60,281 nt of DNA from Hydrogenophaga sp. Lineage in GTDB: Bacteria > Pseudomonadota > Gammaproteobacteria > Burkholderiales > Burkholderiaceae_C. The notes beneath the pieces were generated by a model. The model did not search any database. It worked only from the letters and a program-made list of their open reading frames with translations, and was not told the origin of the DNA. This document shows, one piece after another, positions 42,579 to 54,922 of this stretch. Made by a program: the position numbers and the translations under genes. Positions within the stretch are counted from its first letter, which is position 1, and each line of letters starts with the position of its first letter. Where the stretch lies: positions 1 to 60,281 of the forward strand of contig NZ_JALHLX010000009.1 in the NCBI RefSeq assembly GCF_022844385.1, in the 5' to 3' direction.

Positions 42579-44312
42579 TCACCCCGCCCTCCAGCGGCGC
42601 TCGGCATCGTCCCAGGCGCCCAGGGCCTGCAGGTCGGGCACCCAGGCCAGGCCCGATTTGGCATCCGACGACGCCGCCTCCGGGGTCACCACCACGTCCA
42701 GCAATGCCGGGCGGCCAGCTTCCAGTTCGGCCAGCGCGCGGGCAATGGCGCCGGGCAGTTCGCTGGCCTGTGTGACGCGTTCGGCGTGCATGCCAAAGGC
42801 GCGCGCCATGGCTGCGTGGTCAGCGAACTGCAGGTGCGTGCCCACCACCTTGCCATGGGTCTCCTGCTGGTCGCGCACCTCGATGGCCCACGAGCCGTTG
42901 TTGGCCACCACCACCAGCACCGGCGCCTTCTGCCGCACGGCAGTGTCGATCTCCATGGCGTTGAAGCCGAAGGCACCATCGCCGGTGGCCACCACCACGG
43001 TGCGGCCGGGGCAGGCCAGGCTGGCCGCGATGCCGAACGGCGTTCCGATGCCGATGCAGCCGAGCGAGCCGGGGTCGAGGTAGGTGGTGGCGGGCAGGCC
43101 CACGCGCGCAAAGCTCAGGAAGTCGCCGCCGTCGGCGACCACGATCGCGTCGGTGGGCAGGGCTTTGCGCAGCGCGGCCAGCACGCGGTTGGGATGCAGG
43201 CGGCCGTCGCTGCCGTTGGGTGCGTCCTGCATGGACTGGTGCAGTTTGGCCGAGCGCAGCAGGTGCTGTTCGCGCAGGCCGGCAAGCCAGGCGGCGTCGC
43301 TGGCGGGCGTGCGGTCGGGTGCCGCGTCCAGCAGGGCCTGCAGCGCCAGCGCCGGGTCGGCGAACAGCTCCACCGCACCGCGGCGGTTGTCGCGCAGCTC
43401 GGCTGCACAGTCGGCGATGCGCAGGAATGCGGCGTCGCCGAACACCGCAGGCGACCCGTAGGCGAGCTGGAAATCGAGCCGCCGCCCCACCGTGACGATC
43501 AGGTCGGCCTGGCCCATCACGCCGCCGCGCATGGCGGCCACCACGCTGGGGTGTTCGTCGTCGATCAGGCCCCGGCTCTCACCGGTGTCGAGGTAGGCCG
43601 CGCCCACGCGGTTGAGCAGCGCGGCCAGTGCCGGGCCGGCGCCGCGCGCACCGCGCCCCGAAATGAACAGAGGGCGCTTCGCCGCCCAGAGTTTCTGCAC
43701 CGCGGCCTGCACGGCCTGCGGATTCGGCGGCTGGGGCAGTGCGGGTGGAGGCGTGAAGATCTCGGGCAACTGCACCGCGCGGGACACGTTGGCGCGCAAG
43801 GTGTCGATGGGGAAGTCCAGGTACACCGGGCCGGGTTCGCCCGCCTCGCCCAGGGCGCGGGCCGTGGCTTCGGCCAGTTCCTGCGGCACCAGATCCGGGT
43901 GGCGAACGGTGCGGGCGTAGCGCGTGAGGCTGCGCACCAGCTCGGTGTGCACGATGTCCTGCAGGGCGCCGCGGTTTTCCTGCGCGGTGGGCGGCAGGCC
44001 CGAAAGGACCAGCACCGGGGCCTTGGCCACGTGGGCGTTGGCAATACCCGTCATGGCGTTGGTGACCCCCGGCCCGGTGGTGACCAGCGCCACGCCCAGG
44101 CCGCCCGTGAGTTGCGCTTCGGCGTGCGCCATGTAGACCGCCGCGCGCTCGTCGCGCACATCCACGATGCGGATGCCCTCGGCGTCCAGCCGCATCCAGA
44201 TTGGCATGATGTGCCCGCCACAAAGGGCGTAGACCCGTTTCACGCCCCGGGCCTTCAGAAAGCGGGCAATGACGGCGGCGGCGGACTGCTCGCCAATGGG
44301 CGGTGGGGCCAT
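42579..44312 (-). CDS. ThDP-dependent enzyme, acetolactate synthase / 2-hydroxyacyl-CoA lyase superfamily
   Basis: A 577-residue ThDP enzyme. The catalytic Glu lies in VRDERAAVYMAHAEAQ and the Mg/ThDP motif is GDGAFGFNAMEID...NNGS. Length and layout match oxalyl-CoA decarboxylase, 2-hydroxyacyl-CoA lyase and acetolactate synthase catalytic subunits; no regulatory subunit is encoded. A partner acyl-CoA ligase is divergent at 44477, which favours an acyl-CoA substrate, but this is inference. Start ATG 44312 is preceded by AGGAGA. Confidence 0.82.
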   Translation of the reverse strand: MAPPPIGEQSAAAVIARFLKARGVKRVYALCGGHIMPIWMRLDAEGIRIVDVRDERAAVYMAHAEAQLTGGLGVALVTTGPGVTNAMTGIANAHVAKAPVLVLSGLPPTAQENRGALQDIVHTELVRSLTRYARTVRHPDLVPQELAEATARALGEAGEPGPVYLDFPIDTLRANVSRAVQLPEIFTPPPALPQPPNPQAVQAAVQKLWAAKRPLFISGRGARGAGPALAALLNRVGAAYLDTGESRGLIDDEHPSVVAAMRGGVMGQADLIVTVGRRLDFQLAYGSPAVFGDAAFLRIADCAAELRDNRRGAVELFADPALALQALLDAAPDRTPASDAAWLAGLREQHLLRSAKLHQSMQDAPNGSDGRLHPNRVLAALRKALPTDAIVVADGGDFLSFARVGLPATTYLDPGSLGCIGIGTPFGIAASLACPGRTVVVATGDGAFGFNAMEIDTAVRQKAPVLVVVANNGSWAIEVRDQQETHGKVVGTHLQFADHAAMARAFGMHAERVTQASELPGAIARALAELEAGRPALLDVVVTPEAASSDAKSGLAWVPDLQALGAWDDAERRWRAG

Positions 44313-44401
44313 GGTGTCTCCTGGTGGATGCCGGGTTCGGGCTGTCGCCGAGCCAACAGCGTGGAAGGGAATCAACCGAGGCGGGGGTTGACGGAAACTG
44401 C

Positions 44402-44420
44402 ATTCTGAATTCAGAATTCA
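44402..44420. promoter_or_regulatory. Perfect palindromic operator between divergent ThDP and ligase genes
   Basis: ATTCTGAA-TTCAGAAT (44402-44417) is a gapless 16-bp palindrome. TGAATTC-A-GAATTCA (shifted, to 44420) forms a second nested one. It lies midway between starts at 44312 and 44477 and is the likely site of the GntR-FCD regulator of the operon. Similar AT-rich palindromes are bound by FadR-subfamily repressors, but the exact consensus is not known here. Confidence 0.65.
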
Positions 44421-44476
44421 TAAAAATCAAGCCCCTCTCAACGCCACCCGCCAACCGCCCCCACAGGAGACCCACC

Positions 44477-46033
44477 ATGAGCCACCTGCTCACCATGGCC
44501 GATGCCGTCGCCACCCACGCCCGCCTGACGCCGGACAAGCTTGCGGTGCGCGATTCGCGCCGGCGCCTGAGCTTTGCGCAATGGGACCGGCGCGCCTCGC
44601 AACTCGGCGCTGCCTTGCTGGGCCTGGGCCTGGTCCCGGGTGACCGGGTAGGTGTGATCGCCTACAACTGCCTGGAGTGGGTGGAGATCTACGCCGGCAT
44701 GGCCCGCGCGGGGCTGGTGGTGGTGCCGCTGAACTTCCGGCTCACCGGCCCTGAGATGGCCTACATCCTTGGCCATGCCGATGTGGCTGCGGTGATCACC
44801 GGGCCGGAGTTTTGCGCCACGCTGGACGGCGTGCGCGGTGAACTGGCGTTGCCCCCCGGGCGCCACGTGGTGCTGGCCGACCACGCGCCCGCCGGCTGGC
44901 TGGGCTACGAGGCGCTGATGGCGGGCGCCCCCGCCGAGCCGGTGTTTGAGCGCGTGCCACCCGAGCGCATGTGCGCCCTCATGTACACCTCGGGCACCAC
45001 GGGCCGGCCCAAAGGCGCCATCCGCAACCACGGCGGCAACACGCTGATTGCCCTGGCCACCGCTCTCGAGATGGGCTTCACCCGCGACGACACGGCGCTG
45101 CTGGTGATGCCGCTGTGCCACGCCAACTCGCTCTACTTCGGCTCCACCTTCATCCACTTGGGCGCGACGATTGTGATCGACGACCGCCGCAGCTTCGACC
45201 CAGAGGCACTGCTCAAGACCCTGGCCGAAGACCGCGTGACCTTCACATCGCTGGTGCCCACGCACTACATCATGTTGCTGGCCCTGCCCGACGAGGTGAA
45301 GGCCCGGTACGACCTGAGCGCGGTAGGCAAGCTGATGATCTCTTCAGCCCCCGCGCGGCAGGACACCAAGCGCGGGATCATGGAGCTGTTCCCCAACGGC
45401 CATCTGTACGAGCTCTACGGCTCCACCGAGGCCGGCTGGGTCACGCTGCTGCGGCCGCAGGAGCAGTTGCGCAAGCTCGGCTCGGTGGGCCGCGAGTGGG
45501 CCGGCAGCGGCGCCATCCGCCTGCTGGACGAAGAGCGCCGCGAGGTGCCCGACGGTGAAGTGGGTGAACTGTTTTCACGCACCGCCTATGTGTTCGACGG
45601 CTACTGGCACAACCCCGAAAAAACCGCGGAAGCCATGGACGGCGAATGGTGCTCGGTGGGCGACATGGCGCGCCGCGACGACGAAGGTTTCATCTGGCTG
45701 GTGGACCGCAAGAGCAACATGATCATCAGCGGCGGCGAGAACGTGTATCCCTCCGAGGTCGAGGGCGTGCTGGGGCAGCACCCAAAAGTGCGTGATGTTG
45801 CGGTGATCGGCGTGCCACATGAAAAATGGGGCGAGACCGCCAAGGCCGTGGTTGTGTTGCACCAGGGCGAGGTGGCCAGCGAAGCCGAACTGCGGGACTG
45901 GTGTCGTCAGCGCCTTGCGGGATTCAAGTGTCCGAGCGAAGTGGTCTTCATCAACGAAGGCGACATGCCCCGAACTGCGACGGGCAAGATTCTGCACCGG
46001 GTGCTGCGACAACGATACATCGAGACTCAATGA
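44477..46033 (+). CDS. AMP-dependent acyl-CoA synthetase
   Basis: A 518-residue ANL-superfamily ligase. The AMP-binding P-loop is MYTSGTTGRPKGAIRNH (about 165). The A5 region is LYELYGSTEAGWV. The hinge/A7-A8 segment is GEWCSVGDMARRDDEGFIWLVDRKSNMIISGG, and the A10 lysine is in ARTATGKILHRVL (RTATGK). It activates a carboxylic acid to its CoA ester for the divergent ThDP enzyme. Start ATG 44477 is preceded by AGGAGA. Confidence 0.93.
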   Translation: MSHLLTMADAVATHARLTPDKLAVRDSRRRLSFAQWDRRASQLGAALLGLGLVPGDRVGVIAYNCLEWVEIYAGMARAGLVVVPLNFRLTGPEMAYILGHADVAAVITGPEFCATLDGVRGELALPPGRHVVLADHAPAGWLGYEALMAGAPAEPVFERVPPERMCALMYTSGTTGRPKGAIRNHGGNTLIALATALEMGFTRDDTALLVMPLCHANSLYFGSTFIHLGATIVIDDRRSFDPEALLKTLAEDRVTFTSLVPTHYIMLLALPDEVKARYDLSAVGKLMISSAPARQDTKRGIMELFPNGHLYELYGSTEAGWVTLLRPQEQLRKLGSVGREWAGSGAIRLLDEERREVPDGEVGELFSRTAYVFDGYWHNPEKTAEAMDGEWCSVGDMARRDDEGFIWLVDRKSNMIISGGENVYPSEVEGVLGQHPKVRDVAVIGVPHEKWGETAKAVVVLHQGEVASEAELRDWCRQRLAGFKCPSEVVFINEGDMPRTATGKILHRVLRQRYIETQ

Positions 46034-46162
46034 CGCTCTTGACGGCAAAGAGTAGAAGGAAACCTGACGGTCTTGATTCGCTGCCGCAGGCCTCCGCATC
46101 ACCGGCACCGTGTCCCTCAAGTATTCTGTCTTCCAACCCAACAATCATCTGCCGAGGCAAGC

Positions 46163-47503
46163 ATGAACCTGTTCTCCAAACTTCAACAGCGCGCAGCTGA
46201 AGGCAAACCCCTTCGCGTCGGCATGATCGGTGCCGGTAAATTCGGGTCCATGTACCTCTCGCAGGTGCCGCGCACGCCGGGCATCCACTTGGTGGGAATT
46301 GCCGATTTGTCGCCCACACGGGCCAAAGCCGCGCTCAAGAACGTGGGCTGGAAAGAAGAGGCGTACAGCGCCCCGTCGCTGGAGCAAGCGGCCAAGCTGG
46401 GTAACACGGCCATCATTGATGACAACATGAAGCTCATCGCGTCGCCATTTGTTGACATCATCATCGACTCAACGGGCAACCCGGCGGTAGGCATTGCGCA
46501 TGTGCTGGCGTGTTGCGAATTCAAGAAACACATCGTGATGGTGAACGTGGAGGCCGACGCCTTGGCTGGCCCGCTGCTCATGCGCAAGGCCGATGAGGCG
46601 GGCATTGTGTATTCGCTGGCCTATGGCGATCAGCCTGCTTTGATTTGTGAAATGGTCGACTGGGCGCGGGCCGCGGGGTTCGCGGTGGTGGCGGCTGGCA
46701 AAGGCACGAAGTACCTGCCCACCTACCATGAGAGCACGCCCGAAACGGTATGGAACCATTACGGTCTGACCGCCGAAGATGCCGCCCGAGGCGGCATGAA
46801 CGCGCAGATGTTCAACAGCTTTCTGGATGGCACCAAGAGCGCCATCGAGATGGCAGCGGTGGCCAATTCCACCGGCTTGAATGCACCCCGCGGATTGAAA
46901 TTTCCAGCCGTCGGGGTGGACGATCTGGCCCGCATCCTCAAGCCACGGGAGCACGGCGGCATTCTCGACCAGCGCGGCGAGGTGGAGGTAATTTCCAGCG
47001 TGGAGCGCGACACCCGCCCGGTGTTTCGCGATTTGCGCTGGGGCGTGTATGTGACCTTCGTGGCCGACAGCGACTACGTGGCTCGTTGCTTCAAGGAATA
47101 CGGCCTGATCACGGACCCCAGTGGCCAGTACTCGAGCATGTACAAACCGTTCCACTTGATCGGTCTTGAACTCGGCATCACGGTAGCGTCCATCGGCGTG
47201 CGCGGTGAATCCACGGGCGCGCCTGTATGCTGGAACGGCGACGTGGTGGCCACGGCCAAACGCGATCTGCAGGCGGGTGAAATGCTCGATGGTGAGGGCG
47301 GCTTCACCGTGTACGGCAAGCTGCTCCCCGCACAGGAATCACTCGCCTTGGGCGGCCTGCCGTTAGGTCTGGCCCACGGAGTGAAGCTGCTAAACCCGGT
47401 GAAAGCCGGGCACGCCGTGAGCTGGAACGATGTGGCGTTCGATGCCAACGCCACGGCGGTGAAGTTTCGCCGCGAGATGGAAAGAGCGTTTGCGCAACCC
47501 TGA
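46163..47503 (+). CDS. NAD(P)-binding dehydrogenase with C-terminal SAF domain
   Basis: A 446-residue protein. The N-terminal Rossmann fold starts LRVGMIGAGKFGSMY. A homoserine-dehydrogenase-like middle segment includes DSTGNPAVGIAHV and GKGTKYLPTYHESTPE. The last 90 residues resemble the SAF domain (ATAKRDLQAGEMLDGEGGF). Such proteins reduce small semialdehydes or related oxo acids in sugar or dicarboxylate pathways; the substrate is unknown. Start ATG 46163. Confidence 0.82.
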   Translation: MNLFSKLQQRAAEGKPLRVGMIGAGKFGSMYLSQVPRTPGIHLVGIADLSPTRAKAALKNVGWKEEAYSAPSLEQAAKLGNTAIIDDNMKLIASPFVDIIIDSTGNPAVGIAHVLACCEFKKHIVMVNVEADALAGPLLMRKADEAGIVYSLAYGDQPALICEMVDWARAAGFAVVAAGKGTKYLPTYHESTPETVWNHYGLTAEDAARGGMNAQMFNSFLDGTKSAIEMAAVANSTGLNAPRGLKFPAVGVDDLARILKPREHGGILDQRGEVEVISSVERDTRPVFRDLRWGVYVTFVADSDYVARCFKEYGLITDPSGQYSSMYKPFHLIGLELGITVASIGVRGESTGAPVCWNGDVVATAKRDLQAGEMLDGEGGFTVYGKLLPAQESLALGGLPLGLAHGVKLLNPVKAGHAVSWNDVAFDANATAVKFRREMERAFAQP

Positions 47504-47512
47504 ATGAAGTTT

Positions 47513-48336
47513 TCAGGCGGACTGCGCCTCCATTTGCGAGCGCAGCGCGGCCACCTCTTCGAGCAGCGCGGTTGTCGGCCTGCAGCTCCTTCACCTTGAG
47601 GCGGAGGGCCGCGCGTTCGCCAGCCAGTGAAGCAGCGTGCGCCTTGTCCCCCGGCTTCTGGCGGCTTGCGGCGCGACTCACGCGCGCGTTTGGCGGCCAG
47701 CTTGAGTTCGTCCTTGCCTGCCAGAGCGGCGGCAATCTGTTCGTTCTGCGGCAGGCCGGCCACGGGAGCGGCGGCGTTGAGCGAAATCGCGCCGGCTTTG
47801 AGCGCTTCCACAAGCTCGGGAGCGGCCAGTTTCTGGATCTTCTCGATCTGCACCACCTGGCTGCTGCTCAGCCGCGCGGCCTTGGCAATGTCTTCCCGTC
47901 TGTGCAGTGGTCTGGCCGCAGGCGCTACCGGTGCGTCCGTGTGCGGGGCCAGTTGGGCGTCATCGGGCTTCAGTTCTTGGGGTGACGGTGCCGCCGTCAG
48001 AAAGCGCGAGCGCTGCGCGGCCATGATCTCGCGCTTGCGCAAGGCCAGCACACCGCGCTGGAAGTCGGACACGCTGCGCCAGCCCAGGTGCTGGTCGATC
48101 ATCCAAAAGTGCACATCATCCATGGACTGGAAGCGGGTGTTCTGCACCGTCTGAAACGGCAGGTTGTGCTGCTGAAAGATGACGTAGCGGTTGTGGTCGT
48201 CCACAAGCAGGTCGCCCCATTGCTTCAGCGCATCGCGGCAGCTCTCGGCCAGCAGGCTGCGTTCCAGTGCTTTGAATTCGTCTAGGGTCAGGAGATCGAT
48301 GTAGGCTTTGAGTTCCCGATTGACCTGGATGTGCAT
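47513..48336 (-). pseudogene. ParB-like partition/nuclease-domain gene with two frameshifts
   Basis: Frame 1 from 48336 encodes a ParB-type N-domain (MHIQVNRELKAYIDLLT, LLVDDHNRYVIFQQHNLPFQ, TRFQSMDDVHFWMIDQHLG) and a helical linker up to about AKRARESRRKP near 47660. The protein then continues in a second frame (GDKAHAASLAGERAALRLKV then KELQAD) and ends in a third (ALLEEVAALRSQMEAQSA, stop at 47513). Two shifts are needed, so it is a pseudogene or carries sequencing errors. ParB-like chromosomal paralogues of this type are common in Burkholderiales. Confidence 0.75.
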
Positions 48337-48393
48337 GGGATCGGGATGGGAGAGAGGGCGAGGGGCGAGAGTTGTATTTGGGCTATGTGGCGC

Positions 48394-50976
48394 TCACCGC
48401 AGGGCCTCCAGAGCCCGCTGCACAATGCTCGCAGCATCGACCTGGAAGAAGGCGCGCAACGCGGCGCGCGTGTCGCTGCGGCCGAAGCCGTCGGTGCCAA
48501 GGGTGTGGAAGCACCGGCCCTCGGGCATGAAGGCGCGCACGCTCTCGGGCACGGTGCGCACGTAGTCGGTGGCGGCGATCACGGGCCCGGTGCTCTCAGT
48601 CAGCAATTGTGTGAGGTGTGAGTCCACCCCGTGGGCCACGCCGTCGCGCGCGAGTTCGCTCCAGCTCGTGATGCTGAAGACGTTCACGCCCAGCCCCTGA
48701 GCTGCCAGCTGTTCGGCCGCCTTCACCACCTCGGTGAAGATCGCACCCGAGCCGAGCAGCGTGACGCGCTGCTTCGCGCCCTCAGGCCCGAAGAGTCCGA
48801 ATAGGTAACCACCTTTGAGCACACCCTCGGCTGCGCCCTCGGGCAGGTCGGGCTGGGCGTAGTTCTCGTTCATCAGCGTGACGTAATAAAACACGTCCTG
48901 CTGCTCGACCAGCATCTCGCGCATGCCGGCGTCCATGATCACCGCGAGTTCGCCCGCAAACGCCGGGTCATAAGCCTTGCAGTTAGGAATAGTCGCGGCT
49001 ACGAGGTGGCTGCTGCCGTCCTGGTGCTGCAGGCCTTCGCCGCCCAGCGTGGTACGACCTGATGTGGCACCCAGCAGGAAGCCGCGAGAGCGCTGGTCAG
49101 CCGCGGCCCAGATCGCGTCGCCCACGCGCTGGAAGCCGAACATGGAGTAGTAGATGTAAAACGGCAGCATGGCCAGGCCATGCACGCTGTAGCTGGTGGC
49201 GGCCGCCGTCCAGCTCGCCAGGGCGCCAGCTTCGCTGATGCCTTCTTCCAGAATCTGGCCGTCGAGCGCCTCGCGGTAGCTGAGCACCGAGCCGATGTCT
49301 TCCGGCGCGTAGCGCTGGCCCACACTGCTGTAGATGCCGACCTGCTTGAACAGGTTGGCCATGCCGAAGGTGCGCGCCTCGTCGGCCACGATGGGCACGA
49401 TGCGCGGGCCCAGCTGTGGGTCCTTGAGCAGGCCCCCGAGCATGCGCACAAAGGCCATGGTGGTGCTCATTTCCTTGCCGTCGGCCTTGAGCGCAAAGGT
49501 GGCGTACGTCTCGATGGCGGGCACGGGCACCACGGCGCACGCGGTCTCGCGCCGGGGCAGGGCACCGCCCAGGCGCTCGCGGTGTTCGCGCAGGTAGCGC
49601 ATTTCGGCGCTGTCGTCGGCGGGTTTGAGGAAGGCCAGACCGGTGGCCTGTTCGTCGGTGAGCGGCAGGTTGAAACGGTTGCGGAATTCGATCAGGTCGG
49701 CGCCTTCGAACTTCTTCTGGCTGTGCGTGGTCATCTTGCCCTGGCCCGCGCTGCCCATGCCGTACCCCTTCTTGGTGTGGGCCAGGATCACGGTGGGGTG
49801 ACCCGCATGCGCAGAGGCGGCGGCGTAGGCCGCGTGGATCTTCACCAGATCGTGGCCGCCGCGCTTCAAGCGGTCGATCTGCTCGTCGGTCATGCCCTGG
49901 GCCAGCGCCGCCAGCTCGGGGTTCTGACCGAAGAAGTTGTCGCGGTTGAAGCGCCCGTCTTTCGCGGCGAAGGTCTGCATCTGGCCGTCGACCGTGTGGG
50001 CGAAAGTGCGGGCGAGCGCGCCGGTGGTGTCGCGCGCGAACAGGCCGTCCCAGTCGCTGCCCCACACGAGCTTGATCACGTTCCAGCCGGCGCCTGCGAA
50101 GAGCTTTTCCAGCTCGTCGATGATGCGGCCGTTGCCGCGCACCGGGCCGTCCAGGCGCTGCAGGTTGCAGTTGACCACCCACACCAGGTTGTCGAGCTTC
50201 TCGCGCGCGGCCAGGGTGAGCGCGCACATGCTCTCGGGCTCGTCCATCTCGCCGTCGCCAAACACGCCCCATACCTTCCGGCCTTCGCAGTTCTGCAGTT
50301 GGCGGTGTGTGAGGTAACGCATGAAGCGCGCGTGGTAGATCGAGCTGATCGGACCAATGCCCATGGAGCCCGTGGGGAACTGCCAGAAATCGGGCATGAG
50401 CCAGGGGTGCGGGTAGCTGGAGAGGCCGCGCGCGCCGGCCGGCGGCGCGGTGAGTTCCTGGCGGTAGTGCAGCAGGTCGGCTTCGCTCAGGCGGCCTTCC
50501 AGAAACGCACGCGCGTACACACCGGGTGCGCTGTGCGGCTGGAAGAACACCAGGTCTCCGTCGCGTCCCGCGCGGAAGAAGTGGTTGAAGCCGGTCTCGA
50601 ACAGGTCGGCCGCGCTGGCGTAGCTCGCGATGTGCCCGCCAAGTTCGCCGTACGCCTGGTTGGCGCGCACCACCATGGCCAGCGCGTTCCAGCGCATAAG
50701 CGAGGCCAGGCGCTCTTCGACCGCGAGATCGCCGGTGAAGGCGGGCTGGTCCTCCACCGCGATGGTGTTCACGTAGGGCGTATTGAGTTCGGGCTGCCAG
50801 CCGATGCGCTGGCCGCGGGCCACGCGCGCGAGTTCGTCGAGGATCTGCCGGACTCGCGCCGGACCCTGCCTGGCCGCCAGCGAAAGCAGGGCGTCGCGCC
50901 ATTCCAGCGTTTCGCCAGGGTCGGGATCGGGGAGGGTCGGGGCGGCGGCATGCAGCGGCTTGGAAACGTGGTTCAT
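48394..50976 (-). CDS. Pyruvate dehydrogenase E1 (AceE-type) homologue
   Basis: An 860-residue homodimeric-type E1 component that decarboxylates a 2-oxo acid with ThDP. Motifs include FQPHSAPGVYARAFLEG, GDGEMDEPESM (ThDP/Mg), CNLQRLDGPVRGNG, SYREALDGQILEEGISEAGA and QHQDGSSHL. It is slightly shorter than E. coli AceE. No E2 or E3 gene is adjacent, so it may act as a 2-oxobutyrate-type (MdeB-like) E1 or use a distant E2. Start ATG 50976 is preceded by AAGGAGATC. Confidence 0.93.
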   Translation of the reverse strand: MNHVSKPLHAAAPTLPDPDPGETLEWRDALLSLAARQGPARVRQILDELARVARGQRIGWQPELNTPYVNTIAVEDQPAFTGDLAVEERLASLMRWNALAMVVRANQAYGELGGHIASYASAADLFETGFNHFFRAGRDGDLVFFQPHSAPGVYARAFLEGRLSEADLLHYRQELTAPPAGARGLSSYPHPWLMPDFWQFPTGSMGIGPISSIYHARFMRYLTHRQLQNCEGRKVWGVFGDGEMDEPESMCALTLAAREKLDNLVWVVNCNLQRLDGPVRGNGRIIDELEKLFAGAGWNVIKLVWGSDWDGLFARDTTGALARTFAHTVDGQMQTFAAKDGRFNRDNFFGQNPELAALAQGMTDEQIDRLKRGGHDLVKIHAAYAAASAHAGHPTVILAHTKKGYGMGSAGQGKMTTHSQKKFEGADLIEFRNRFNLPLTDEQATGLAFLKPADDSAEMRYLREHRERLGGALPRRETACAVVPVPAIETYATFALKADGKEMSTTMAFVRMLGGLLKDPQLGPRIVPIVADEARTFGMANLFKQVGIYSSVGQRYAPEDIGSVLSYREALDGQILEEGISEAGALASWTAAATSYSVHGLAMLPFYIYYSMFGFQRVGDAIWAAADQRSRGFLLGATSGRTTLGGEGLQHQDGSSHLVAATIPNCKAYDPAFAGELAVIMDAGMREMLVEQQDVFYYVTLMNENYAQPDLPEGAAEGVLKGGYLFGLFGPEGAKQRVTLLGSGAIFTEVVKAAEQLAAQGLGVNVFSITSWSELARDGVAHGVDSHLTQLLTESTGPVIAATDYVRTVPESVRAFMPEGRCFHTLGTDGFGRSDTRAALRAFFQVDAASIVQRALEALR

Positions 50977-51042
50977 TGGGATCTCCTTAGACGAATACTG
51001 TAGACGCCCGAGCTTGGTCTGGTCGTGAGCTGCAAGGCTGAG

Positions 51043-51512
51043 TCGTGTTCAAGCGAAGCCGACGTGCTCGCCTTTGCCGAGCTGCCCGGCAAGCAGTGCT
51101 TGCTGATCTGGGACTGAGCGCGATGAGCATCAGCATGTCCTTCACCACCGCTGCCGTACCAGCCATCGGCCCCCCGCTGTGGCTGCTCGCCGAGCTGACC
51201 TACCGCTGCCCACTGCACTGCGTGTTCTGCTACAACCCGGTCGACTTCGCGCGCTAGAAAACGGAGCTCAGCGCCGCCGACTGGCTGCGCGAGGGCCGCG
51301 AGTTGGGCGCCGTACAGCTTGGCCTATCCGGTGGCGAGTTGCTGGTGCGCGATGACCTGGAGATGATCGTCGCCGGAGCACGCCGGCTCGGCTGTTACAC
51401 CAATCTGATGACCTCCGGCGTCGGTCTGAGCGCCGCGCGCGCCGCGGCGTTGAAGGCCGCCGGCCTCGAATATGTCCAGCTGTCGATCCTGGTCTGGCAG
51501 GCCCCCTCCTGA
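51043..51512 (+). pseudogene. pqqE: pqqD tail and interrupted pqqE remnant
   Basis: From 51123 the reading [12 protein letters not shown] continues to [19 protein letters not shown], the radical-SAM CxxxCxxC of PqqE, then reaches an amber stop at 51255-51257. Reading on, ELSAADWLREGRELGAVQLG, SGGELLVRDDLEMIV and YTNLMTSGVGLS match PqqE to about 51485, after which homology is lost. Just upstream, [18 protein letters not shown] ending at 51117 may be the end of pqqD. No other pqq genes are present, so this is a dead fragment. Confidence 0.7.
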
Positions 51513-51575
51513 TCGCCCGCTGAGCCAGCACTTGCGCGGCTTTGGGTTGTCGCGGGACATTCACCCGATGGGTGA

Positions 51576-54317
<2,742 letters not shown>

Positions 54318-54347
54318 GCGCCAGGGCCGGCCCCGGCCCCGCCGTAA

Positions 54348-54380
54348 CCCCCGCGCTTCGCTGGAGCGCGGGGGTCGTTT
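54348..54380 (+). terminator. katG intrinsic terminator
   Basis: A 10-bp perfect GC-rich stem (CCCCCGCGCT / AGCGCGGGGG) around a 7-nt loop is followed by TCGTTT, 30 nt after the katG stop. Confidence 0.8.
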
Positions 54381-54399
54381 CAATTCTCAAAAGAAGGCG

Positions 54400-54922
54400 A
54401 TGGCGAAGGCAGACACGGGCAAGAAGACGCCGGCGGTGGCTGCACGGCCCGGCAGACCACAGCATTGCTTTCAAGAGCGGAATCAGCGCCAAGGACCGTG
54501 CCGCAATTGCAGCGGCCTGAGGTAGCTGCTGGCCGCCCCCTCCACGCTCTACCTGACCACTCAAAACTTCCACTGGAACGTGACGGGGCGGATGTTCAAC
54601 ACTCTCCACACCATGTTCATGGCGCAGTGCACAAAGCTCGGGCCGCGGTGGACTCCAACCCAGAGCGCCTCCGCAGCCAGGGCCATCTCGCACCCGGCAG
54701 ACACGCGCAGTTCGCCAGCCTGAGCTCGGTGCCCGACACGCCCACCACGCCGCCCAAGGCGCAAGCGAGATGAAGTTGCTGGTCGACGGTCACGAAGCCT
54801 TGGCGCGCATCGCGCGAGGCATCTTTCCGCTGGCCGAGAAGGCCAGCGACGAGCCCACCGCCGACCTGCTGACTCAAGCCCTGCGCTGCGCCTCAATCAC
54901 TCTCAGTACCGCCCGCCGATAA
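54400..54922 (+). pseudogene. dps: Shattered dps gene
   Basis: Scattered Dps segments appear in different frames: MAKADTGKKTPAVAARP at 54400, SGISAKDRAAIAAA, then [20 protein letters not shown] and TLHTMFMAQ (ferroxidase His in HWNVTG), and finally LLVDGHEALARIARGIFPLA and EKASDEPTADLLTQAL near 54772-54922. At least three frame changes and stops separate them. Dps is normally an OxyR-regulated DNA-protecting mini-ferritin, so this is a decayed member of an oxyR-katG-dps group. Confidence 0.8.

Noticed and set aside
42480..44408. 642-codon plus-strand frame across the ThDP enzyme gene
   Set aside because: Antisense shadow; the minus strand has the complete ThDP enzyme motifs and a good ribosome binding site.
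49180..51003. 607-codon plus-strand frame across the AceE-type gene
   Set aside because: Antisense shadow of a gene with clear ThDP enzyme motifs; composition is Gly/His/Arg-rich without domains.
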